From JARRNO01 sp037384885 (lineage in GTDB: Bacteria > Acidobacteriota > UBA4820 > DSQY01): a stretch of DNA of 12,374 bases. Each line of letters starts with the position of its first letter. Positions within the stretch are counted from its first letter, which is position 1. The notes below the pieces were generated by a model that saw nothing but the letters and a program-made list of their open reading frames with translations, had not been told where the DNA came from and ran no database searches. Positions 7,298 to 12,374 of this stretch are shown here, piece by piece. The stretch is from assembly GCA_037384885.1 (NCBI GenBank), contig JARRNO010000139.1, forward strand, positions 1-12,374. Reading direction: 5' to 3'. The translations under genes and the position numbers were made by a program.

Positions 7298-8035
7298 ATG
7301 CGAAGAACCCGTGAAGCAAGCAGCCTTCAAGTCGGTATCACCACCGATTGGGTGGAGTTTTCGGGGCGGGAGCGGCTTGAACTGGACAGGTTCTATCTGG
7401 ACTGGCTGAGGGCATCGGGAATAGCGCCCAGGGTCATTCCCTCATTTCCAGGGGATGCCGGAATTCTTCTTGCCGGAGTGTCGGCCCTCGTTCTCTCGGG
7501 AGGGGGAGATATTCCGCCGCGCTTCTACGGGGGCGCACCCGAGCCTCTCCCCGAGGAAAAGTATTCCCACACGGACCGGTGCGAGTTTGAGCAGTCAGCG
7601 CTGCAAGAGGCCGTCCGAGTGGGGCTCCCTGTGCTTGGAATCTGCTTGGGATGCCAGTCCATCAACGCCTTTTTCGGGGGAGGGCTGATTCGCCATCTTG
7701 ACGATCCTCAGCATATCCACCGACGCGTGGGGCCCGAGGAAAAGTGGCCCACCCACCCTGTCCGCTTTCTGGAAGGAAGCCGCCTTGCCGAGTTGGCCGG
7801 GCCGGGTGAACACCTGGTGTGTTCTTCCCACCATCAGGCTGTCGGGAGGTTGGCGGACACGTGGAAGGCCACGGCGTGGGCGCCCGACGGGGTTGTCGAA
7901 GCCATTGAATCCGAAGATTACCCTGCCATGCTGGGCCTACAGTGGCACCCGGAGAGGCTTCCCGAAAGCGCTCTTTCCCGGAGACTCGGCGCGTGGCTGA
8001 GGGAGCAGGCGCTGCGCTACGAGGCCGGGAATTGA
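7298..8035 (+). CDS. Class I glutamine amidotransferase, peptidase C26 (PuuD-like gamma-glutamyl hydrolase)
   Basis: A 245-residue cytoplasmic hydrolase of the peptidase C26 family; members cleave gamma-glutamyl bonds, such as gamma-glutamyl-GABA in PuuD. The fold shows LVLSGGGDIPPRFYG near 65-78, the nucleophile elbow GICLGCQ with Cys116, and QWHPE with His217 and Glu219 as the rest of the triad. The elbow has Leu where PuuD-type enzymes usually have Arg (GICRG), so the substrate may differ. No putrescine-pathway genes are nearby. ATG 7298 has AAGGCGG at about 7 nt. The stop overlaps the TTG start of the helicase gene, so the two are probably coupled. The specific substrate cannot be told from sequence. 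Confidence 0.88.
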   Translation: MRRTREASSLQVGITTDWVEFSGRERLELDRFYLDWLRASGIAPRVIPSFPGDAGILLAGVSALVLSGGGDIPPRFYGGAPEPLPEEKYSHTDRCEFEQSALQEAVRVGLPVLGICLGCQSINAFFGGGLIRHLDDPQHIHRRVGPEEKWPTHPVRFLEGSRLAELAGPGEHLVCSSHHQAVGRLADTWKATAWAPDGVVEAIESEDYPAMLGLQWHPERLPESALSRRLGAWLREQALRYEAGN

Positions 8036-9888
8036 AGGCCTCATCCTCAGCGGTTCCCGATTTCGAAAATCTGCTGGGCCCTTCGGGACCACTTTCCCAT
8101 GAGCCCGGATATGAGTACCGCCGCGGCCAGGTCGAACTGGCCCGCCGCGTCTGGGATGCCTTGGCGGAAGGACGATTTCTGCTGGCTGAAGCGGGAACAG
8201 GGACGGGAAAGAGCCTCGCTTACCTGATCCCGGCATTTTCGAGTGATCGCAGAATCGTGATTTCAACCGGTACAAAGACACTTCAAGAGCAGCTGGTTCA
8301 GAAGGATATCCCCCGTTGTTCGAAGGTCTTGGACCGCCCCCTTGGCGCCGTCAACGTGAAAGGCCGGGCCAACTATCTCTGCCTTTTTTATTTTGACCGC
8401 TTCAAGAAGGAGCCTCTGTTCCGGACGAGAAACGAGGCGAAATACCTCGAGGTGATCCAGGCTTGGGCGGAACGAACCAAAACAGGAGACCGGGCGGAAT
8501 TGTCCGGAGTTCCCGAGGATCTGCCGTTCTGGCAAGACATCAACGCCCGGAGTGATCGCTGCCTGGGGAGCCATTGTCCGGTATTCGAGGAGTGCTTTGT
8601 CGTTCAGCTCCGAAGAAAGGCCGAAGCGGCTGAAGTCGTGGTCACCAACCACCACCTTCTCTTTGCCGACCTCATGGTCAGGAATCGAAGCGGCGCGATG
8701 GTTTTGCCCGAATACACGCACCTGGTCATGGACGAAGCCCACGAAGTAGAAAACGCCGCAACTTCGTTCTTCGGCGTGAGCGTGACGCGGAGAATGCTCC
8801 AGGAATGGATCCACGACGCCTCACGAGCCTTTCCGTCAGACCAGCAAGCGCTGCATGAAGCGCTCGCAGCCTTGCGCGGTGCCGTCGAGGCCTATTTCGG
8901 TCAATGGGGAGTCACGAGCCGGAAGGTGCCGTTGTCGGAGGTGAAAACTCCGGCTGTCATGGAAGATCTTCGCGGGCGTCTCGAGACGTGCATGGAAGGC
9001 GCCGCACTGTCGATCGAGTCGAGGCTTAAAGTGGAAGGTGCGCTTGGATTGCTTGAACGCCTGGAGTCATGGCGTGAAGGGTTTCAATTCGTTCTTTCGC
9101 CGGAGGAGGGAAACGGGTACGTCCACTATGTGGAGGCCGGGCCTTCGAATGTGATTCTTTCGGCAAGCCCAATCGAGGTTGGGTCCCTGCTTGGGGAACA
9201 TCTCTTCGGCGCGCGGATTCCGAGCCCATTCCGCTATGAAGAGCAAGGATTGTTCTACGTCCCCAATTCCTTTCCAGCACCCAATTCACCGGATTTCGAG
9301 GACGCAGTTGTTGAGGAAGCGCGCCGGCTGGTGACCGAATCGGGAGGCAGGGCCTTTATTCTTTGCACGTCCTATCGAAATATGAGGGCTGTGGCGCCAA
9401 AGTTGGCGGCTCTTGTTCCCTTTCCTGTGCTCTGCCAAGGGGATGAACCCAAGGGGATTCTTCTGGAGCGCTTTCGTAAGGCTGGAAACGCCGTGCTGGT
9501 GGCAACCGTATCGTTCTGGCAGGGCGTGGACGTGCAAGGGGAAGCGCTTTCCCTGGTGGTTCTCGACAAGCTCCCTTTTGCCTCTCCAAGCGATCCGCTG
9601 ACGCAGGCTCGAATCAAATGGTTGACGGCCAAGGGCCGCGAACCTTTCAGGGAATACCAGCTTCCGGAAGCGGCCATCCTCCTCCAACAGGGTGCGGGGC
9701 GGCTCATACGCTCGGGTTCGGACCGGGGCGTCGTGGCATGCCTGGACATCAGACTGGCCACGCGGAGTTACGGCAGGCTGCTGCTGGAAAGTCTCCCGCC
9801 CTTCCGAGTCACACGGGATGCGGCTGAGGTGGCTCGTTTTTTCAGAGAAGGCCGGAAAGAAGCGGGACGGGTCCGGCCCGGCCGTTAG
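8032..9888 (+). CDS. DinG/XPD-family iron-sulfur ATP-dependent DNA helicase
   Basis: A 618-residue superfamily 2 helicase of the DinG/YoaA/XPD group, which unwinds DNA 5' to 3' in repair and R-loop or replication-fork processing. Walker A is GTGTGKS (55-61) and Walker B is DEAH (234-237). Later motifs are ATVSFWQGVDVQGEALSLVV and QQGAGRLIRSGSDRG. Four cysteines, Cys117, Cys177, Cys182 and Cys188, have the x4 and x5 spacing of the last three cluster ligands of E. coli DinG, so a 4Fe-4S cluster is expected. The start chosen is TTG 8032, overlapping the previous stop as TTGA with GAGG 7 nt upstream. An ATG at 7942 is also in frame but would overlap the amidotransferase by 94 bp and add residues with no family character. 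The gene ends in a convergent region facing tonB. Confidence 0.9.
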   Translation: MKASSSAVPDFENLLGPSGPLSHEPGYEYRRGQVELARRVWDALAEGRFLLAEAGTGTGKSLAYLIPAFSSDRRIVISTGTKTLQEQLVQKDIPRCSKVLDRPLGAVNVKGRANYLCLFYFDRFKKEPLFRTRNEAKYLEVIQAWAERTKTGDRAELSGVPEDLPFWQDINARSDRCLGSHCPVFEECFVVQLRRKAEAAEVVVTNHHLLFADLMVRNRSGAMVLPEYTHLVMDEAHEVENAATSFFGVSVTRRMLQEWIHDASRAFPSDQQALHEALAALRGAVEAYFGQWGVTSRKVPLSEVKTPAVMEDLRGRLETCMEGAALSIESRLKVEGALGLLERLESWREGFQFVLSPEEGNGYVHYVEAGPSNVILSASPIEVGSLLGEHLFGARIPSPFRYEEQGLFYVPNSFPAPNSPDFEDAVVEEARRLVTESGGRAFILCTSYRNMRAVAPKLAALVPFPVLCQGDEPKGILLERFRKAGNAVLVATVSFWQGVDVQGEALSLVVLDKLPFASPSDPLTQARIKWLTAKGREPFREYQLPEAAILLQQGAGRLIRSGSDRGVVACLDIRLATRSYGRLLLESLPPFRVTRDAAEVARFFREGRKEAGRVRPGR

Positions 9889-10082
9889 CGCTGGTTGCCC
9901 ATATATTCCGCCGGTTGTCCGCTGAGCCGGCGGACAGGCCAACTTGCAACGCCTAGGCCGGGCCCGGCCAACCTCAATTCTGTTTGGCGGCCCGTACAGG
10001 CCTCGGTTTACTCTCTGCTGTTGATGGGCCAGGTTCCCGGCGTTTCCGCCCGTTCGATCCGATGTCCGGCAAGCCATCCCGG
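9889..10082. other. Convergent intergenic region with G+C-rich inverted repeats
   Basis: The 194 bp between the helicase (rightward) and tonB (leftward) contain no gene. TCCGCCGG (9907-9914) pairs with CCGGCGGA (9927-9934), and TGTCCGC (9916-9922) pairs with GCGGACA (9930-9936). The two stems share a 3' arm and exclude each other. A 14-bp perfect palindrome GGCCGGGCCCGGCC lies at 9956-9969. None has a T-run on either strand, so if these end transcription they are not classical intrinsic terminators. The rest, to 10082, shows nothing further I can support. Confidence 0.5.
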
Positions 10083-10805
10083 CTAACGGAGTTCAAACCT
10101 CACGGTAACAAATTCGTAGACCGATACCACCTGGCCGTTTCCGTTGATTGGACGCGTGTACTTCCATTGCTTCACGGCCGCGAGTGCGGGGCGGTTAAAG
10201 ATGGAACCGGTGCTGCTCACGACCGAGGCCTGGGAGACATGTCCATTCTGATCGATGACGATTTGAACGACGACCCGGCCGGATAGGCCGATAACGCGGG
10301 CGGCCTCTGGATAAACGGGGTCTACTCGGAGGATCAGCTTTGGCGGCGTAATGGAGGACGGCGGCAGGGGGCCGCCGCCCGCGTTCCCGGTGCTTTCGCC
10401 GCTTGAAACGGGCGAGCCGGGCGCTCCCGGAATAAATGACCAGGATCCGGCTGTGCGTGAATCCGGGGCGGGGCCTGAGGAGAAGGGAATATCCAGGGGC
10501 TTGAGCCCTTCCGGGATCAGAGCAGAGACGGCCAAAGCCGGAACCGGCCTAGCGGGCGCGGAAGAAGAGGGCGCCTGGCGGGCCGGCTGGCGTGGTTTTG
10601 GGGGAGGAACGGGCGAAACGGGAAGCTTGACGGGAATGCCCCTAAGCGCGGGCATCTCGGGTGGGGGAAGCACCTGGATGTGAAAGAAGCCCGCGGCGGC
10701 GATCACACCGGCCAGGAGAAGCTGGATCCCCAGGGCTGCCTGAAAGGCAAGGGCGTGCCTGCCTAAAGCGCGCCGGGATGAGTGTTCGAACATCGTTTCG
10801 AACAT
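10083..10805 (-). CDS. tonB: TonB-family energy transducer
   Basis: TonB spans the periplasm and passes proton-motive energy from an ExbB/ExbD motor to outer-membrane receptors. The 240-residue product has a basic cytoplasmic tip and one membrane segment (about 16-44). A proline-rich spacer follows (46-90, with VSPVPPPKPRQPARQ), then a Ser/Gly/Pro-rich linker and a TonB C-terminal domain (about 156-240) with PVYPEAARVIGLSGRVVVQI and a VKQWKYTRP block. This is the form often seen where many receptors are served. The ribosome site AAGGAGGTGA is nearly ideal, 3-4 nt before ATG 10805. A 12-bp tandem repeat places a second ATG four codons in. The exbD gene lies upstream on the same strand, across a gap with a probable terminator, so tonB may have its own promoter or depend on read-through. 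Confidence 0.92.
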   Translation of the reverse strand: MFETMFEHSSRRALGRHALAFQAALGIQLLLAGVIAAAGFFHIQVLPPPEMPALRGIPVKLPVSPVPPPKPRQPARQAPSSSAPARPVPALAVSALIPEGLKPLDIPFSSGPAPDSRTAGSWSFIPGAPGSPVSSGESTGNAGGGPLPPSSITPPKLILRVDPVYPEAARVIGLSGRVVVQIVIDQNGHVSQASVVSSTGSIFNRPALAAVKQWKYTRPINGNGQVVSVYEFVTVRFELR

Positions 10806-10960
10806 GGTTCACCTCCTTGTAGATTCCCGCGGGGTTTCTGCTAGGTATGACCGGCGAAGAGGGCGTTATGTTCCTTCCCCGGCAGGACCCGAGAGTTTGA
10901 AGAACGCACTTGCTGAGGCATTAGAGGGAGTGCAAATTCTCTGATTCGGCGTCGTGAAGA

Positions 10961-11000
10961 TAAAACAGCGTGACCGGGGCGCAGATTCTCCTGCGTGGTC
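10961..11000 (-). terminator. Probable terminator after the internal exbD
   Basis: On the minus strand GGTC/GACC outer pairs and CGCAG/CTGCG inner pairs form an imperfect hairpin (10972-11000) with a T-versus-GGGG internal loop. It is followed at short distance by TGTTTTATC. The matching position after the other exbD holds a much stronger version. Confidence 0.45.
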
Positions 11001-11203
11001 CTCCCGAATGACTCATCCGGCGAAAGTTGCAAGCAAATTATTTCGCCGTGCTCCGCTCAAGAGCCGCTTAGAATGAAGCCGATGGTTTCGACCTTGCCCC
11101 GGCCGCGGGCGACGTCGAGCGCCTTGACGACAAAGGCGTAGCTGGCGTTGTCGGCGGCGTCCACGAAGAGAATCTTATCGGGGCGGGTGGCGTATATTGC
11201 GGC
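10962..11203 (-). repeat. Direct repeat copy A: exbD 3' end plus 3' flank
   Basis: This stretch aligns with 12133-12374 at a constant offset of 1171 bases with no net gap. It covers the last 48 codons of exbD, the stop, the small dyad and the terminator. The coding part differs at 6 of 48 residues; the non-coding part is more diverged. The true right border of the repeat cannot be seen because copy B meets the window edge. Confidence 0.85.
11004..11020 (-). repeat. 17-bp dyad in the exbD 3' UTR, copy A
   Basis: CCGAATGACTCATCCGG lies between the exbD stop and its terminator. It differs by one base from the perfect dyad in copy B. In minus-strand RNA the change still pairs as G-U, whereas in plus-strand RNA it would be an A-C mismatch. 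Confidence 0.5.
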
Positions 11204-11470
11204 CATTTTCATACCAAGGTCGTCCATGGTCACCCGCTGCTTGTTGATCGACATCCGGTCGTTCGCGTCGATCTGAAGCACGATAGATGGAAGGTGAGTC
11301 TTCGGGGAGACTGACGGCGCCCTTTTGGGCACCTGGGCGGGAATTCCTGAATGAAGCATGGGCGTGACGACCATGAAAATAATCAGCAGCACCAAGACGA
11401 TGTCCACGAGCGGTGTGATGTTGATTCCTGATACTCTTCTCTCGATCGTGTCATTGGTTAAGTTGCTCAT
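11057..11470 (-). CDS. exbD: Biopolymer transport protein ExbD (canonical)
   Basis: ExbD is the bitopic stator partner of ExbB in the proton-driven motor that energises TonB. The 137-residue product has a short cytoplasmic tip, one membrane helix (about 18-38) starting INITPLVDIVLVLLIIFMV, and a periplasmic domain (about 60-135). The essential membrane aspartate is present as Asp23. The periplasmic part shows the family pattern (MSINKQRVTMDDL, DKILFVDAADNASYAFVVKALDVAR). ATG 11470 follows AGGAGGG and overlaps the preceding ExbD-like gene by 20 bp, so the pair is translationally linked. No exbB lies in the window; it may sit beyond the right edge. TolR is an alternative name for this fold, but tonB just downstream favours ExbD. 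Confidence 0.93.
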   Translation of the reverse strand: MSNLTNDTIERRVSGINITPLVDIVLVLLIIFMVVTPMLHSGIPAQVPKRAPSVSPKTHLPSIVLQIDANDRMSINKQRVTMDDLGMKMAAIYATRPDKILFVDAADNASYAFVVKALDVARGRGKVETIGFILSGS

Positions 11471-11948
11471 GTTGGCCCTCCTGTCTCATCAGCTTGAAAG
11501 CATCGGCCAGCGCCCGGGCGACCGGGCGCCCATTGCGGTTCACGAATGTTGTCAGCAGGAACACCCTGCTGAATTTGACGCGCCGAGCTGCCCTCAGCAC
11601 GGCTTTGACGTCCCGCCAGCGGGTCCGGCGGTCAGCCCCGATAAAAACAACCGTTTGTTTAAGGTTGGGCGTGCGCTTCAGCAGAATGGGGAGCAATTCC
11701 TTGGGGATGGGATGGTCATTGACGTAGAGCAGCCCCCCCGGGGTCAGACCAATACGGGGGGATTCTTCGAGGAGAGAAACCGGCTGGAAAGAGGGATGGC
11801 GCGAATGGGGAAGCTGAGCCAACAGCAGCGAGGTTCGTCGCGGTGGAAAAATGCAAAAGGAGGCGAGGAGGAGCATCGCCGCAAGGGGGGCGATGACAGC
11901 GCTGGAAAGAACATGAAATTCACGGGGACGAACGGGACGGTCGGGCAT
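11451..11948 (-). CDS. Divergent ExbD/TolR-like protein lacking the membrane aspartate
   Basis: A 165-residue predicted inner-membrane protein with one hydrophobic segment (about 13-34, SSAVIAPLAAMLLLASFCIF), a variable linker, and a periplasmic-type domain (about 65-150). The domain reads LLYVNDHPIPKELL, then VVFIGADRRTRWRDVKAVLRAAR and VFLLT. These blocks follow the ExbD/TolR periplasmic pattern (new strand, D-R box, helix, strand). The membrane helix contains no Asp or Glu, so it cannot supply the proton-carrying residue of the ExbB/ExbD motor. GGAGG stands 6 nt before ATG 11948. It overlaps the canonical exbD by 20 bp and is probably made in step with it. A structural or regulatory partner role is my inference; the family assignment rests on pattern only. 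Confidence 0.7.
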   Translation of the reverse strand: MPDRPVRPREFHVLSSAVIAPLAAMLLLASFCIFPPRRTSLLLAQLPHSRHPSFQPVSLLEESPRIGLTPGGLLYVNDHPIPKELLPILLKRTPNLKQTVVFIGADRRTRWRDVKAVLRAARRVKFSRVFLLTTFVNRNGRPVARALADAFKLMRQEGQHEQLNQ

Positions 11949-12038
11949 CGAGAACCTCCGCAGTCATAAGGGGCTGGTATTCTTATCTAAATTAGACCGC
12001 GGAGTCGAAAAGGTGTTCCAATGTCAGCGGACGGTGGG

Positions 12039-12068
12039 CGCCGGGTGCCGGTCGAAAGCGGCCCGGCG
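12039..12068. other. Strong G+C-rich hairpin
   Basis: CGCCGGG (12039-12045) pairs with CCCGGCG (12062-12068), with an inner CCG/CGG stem, a 2-nt TG bulge and an 8-nt loop. On the plus strand TCTCGTTTT follows, as in a terminator, yet no plus-strand gene lies between 9888 and here. On the minus strand it would fall between the edge exbD and the ExbD-like gene. Confidence 0.45.
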
Positions 12069-12124
12069 TCTCGTTTTCACAAATCACCCTCAATCAAGTT
12101 GCGTATGAAAAAAACATGGGCGTG

Positions 12125-12162
12125 AATAAATGAAAACAGGCGGACCGGGGCACCGGTCCGCC
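12125..12162 (-). terminator. Intrinsic terminator after the edge exbD
   Basis: GGCGGACCGG (12139-12148) pairs perfectly with CCGGTCCGCC (12153-12162) around a 4-nt loop. On the minus strand the hairpin is followed by TGTTTTCATTTATT. A 10-bp G+C-rich stem plus a T-rich tail 65 nt after the exbD stop is a convincing intrinsic terminator. Confidence 0.8.
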
Positions 12163-12174
12163 TGCGAGTTCCTC

Positions 12175-12191
12175 CCGAATGACTCATTCGG
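12175..12191 (-). repeat. 17-bp dyad in the exbD 3' UTR, copy B
   Basis: CCGAATGACTCATTCGG is a perfect inverted repeat about a single central base. As RNA it would fold as a 5-bp stem with a 7-nt loop. It lies between the exbD stop and the terminator, in the same place as in copy A. Confidence 0.55.
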
Positions 12192-12227
12192 CAAAGGTTC
12201 ACATCGAATTGTTCCGCCGCACGCCGC

Positions 12228-12374
12228 TCAGGAACCGCTCAGGACGAAGCCGATGGTTTCGACCTTGCCCTGGCCGCGGGCGACGTCGAGCGCCTTGACG
12301 ACAATGGCGTAGCTGGGTTTGTCGGCGGCGTCCACAAAGAGAATCTTATCGGGGCGGGTGGCGTAAATCTCAGC
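12228..12374 (-). CDS. exbD: Second ExbD, C-terminal 48 residues only (5' end beyond window)
   Basis: The frame is open from the right edge to TGA at 12228-12230 and encodes 48 residues ending KVETIGFVLSGS. It differs from the C-terminus of the internal ExbD at six positions (42/48 identical), including Ile for Phe, Gln for Arg and Val for Ile. It is therefore a second canonical ExbD of the same subfamily. The membrane helix and its aspartate are outside the window, so activity cannot be judged. A strong terminator follows. Genes further right, possibly exbB, would tell whether the whole unit is doubled. Confidence 0.88.
   Translation of the reverse strand, partial: AEIYATRPDKILFVDAADKPSYAIVVKALDVARGQGKVETIGFVLSGS

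Larger units (their letters stand above)
10806..11056 (-). other. exbD-tonB intergenic region (251 bp)
   Basis: The right part (10962-11056) is the 3' flank of exbD, with a small dyad and a terminator-like hairpin, and is repeated after the other exbD copy. The left part (10806-10961) is the presumed tonB leader. It has the strong ribosome site but no -35/-10 pair I would defend, and no riboswitch consensus I recognise. Confidence 0.4.
11949..12227 (-). other. Intergenic region between the two exbD units (279 bp)
   Basis: From the right: the 3' UTR and terminator of the edge exbD (12133-12227), a strong G+C-rich hairpin (12039-12068), and an A+T-rich patch (about 11975-11995) just upstream of the ExbD-like gene. 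That patch is the likeliest place for its promoter, but I find no -35/-10 pair better than 3-4 matches. Confidence 0.4.
12133..12374 (-). repeat. Direct repeat copy B: exbD 3' end plus 3' flank
   Basis: Partner of 10962-11203 at constant offset 1171. The copy continues past the window edge, so the duplicated block is at least 242 bp. Identity is highest within the coding part and drops in the flank. Confidence 0.85.

Noticed and set aside
7942..8031. Upstream ATG (7942) as helicase start
   Set aside because: It would overlap the amidotransferase by 94 bp and add 30 residues without family character; TTG 8032 has a ribosome site and the TTGA overlap.
10039..10050. Terminator for tonB formed by GGCG-GAAA-CGCC
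   Set aside because: The stem is only 4 bp and no T-run follows.
9286..10077. Minus-strand open frame of 263 codons opposite the helicase 3' end
   Set aside because: It covers the conserved helicase motifs on the other strand and shows no recognisable domain itself.
10806..10961. Riboswitch in the tonB leader
   Set aside because: TonB genes often carry cobalamin or similar leaders, but I see no B12 box or other consensus core.
12180..12186. TGACTCA core inside the 3' UTR dyad as an AP-1/GCN4-type site
   Set aside because: That is a eukaryotic site; here it is simply the centre of a bacterial inverted repeat.
1..12374. CRISPR arrays, tRNAs, rRNAs and insertion sequences
   Set aside because: No regularly spaced repeats, cloverleaf-like sequences, transposase motifs or flanking inverted repeats were seen; the only long repeat is the exbD duplication.

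Overview
The window looks like chromosomal DNA of a diderm (Gram-negative type), G+C-rich bacterium. The evidence is a TonB/ExbD energy-transduction cluster, the elongasome set mreB-mreC-mreD-mrdA and a periplasm-facing thioredoxin. I cannot place it firmly. The GGDEF signature (HGHLxGS...GGDEY), the FecR-domain protein and the style of the TonB C-terminus suit Acidobacteriota or a deltaproteobacterial/myxobacterial-type lineage; this is an impression, not a search result. No RNA genes, transposases or CRISPR arrays are visible.

Region 1 (1-6445, minus strand, read right to left). A convincing sigma70-like promoter (6472-6500) precedes a membrane-anchored FecR-domain protein whose frame is broken by one base at 5630-5632. 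Its end overlaps the start of a GAF-GGDEF nucleotide cyclase. After a 135-bp gap come mreB, mreC, mreD and mrdA, joined by 1-, 8- and 4-bp overlaps. mrdA runs off the left edge before its KTG motif. The order suggests an envelope sensor and a cyclic-dinucleotide enzyme tied to cell-shape machinery. The GGDEF domain carries Ser where c-di-GMP synthases have Asp, as in the Hypr class that makes 3',3'-cGAMP; this is the most interesting prediction in the window.

Region 2 (6446-6633). This compact divergent control region holds two back-to-back promoters, a 7+7 bp dyad between them, a 14-bp palindrome over one -10 box, and a terminator-like hairpin with a T-run inside the leader of the rightward gene.

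Region 3 (6634-9888, plus strand). A TlpA-like thioredoxin, a class I glutamine amidotransferase of the peptidase C26 (PuuD-like) type, and an iron-sulfur DinG/XPD-family helicase. The last two are coupled through a TTGA overlap.

Region 4 (10083-12374, minus strand). tonB lies downstream of a canonical exbD, which overlaps a second ExbD-like gene lacking the membrane aspartate. At the right edge is the 3' end of another exbD, 42/48 identical to the first at the protein level. The similarity continues through the 3' untranslated region, its small dyad and its terminator, so a block of at least 242 bp has been duplicated in tandem.
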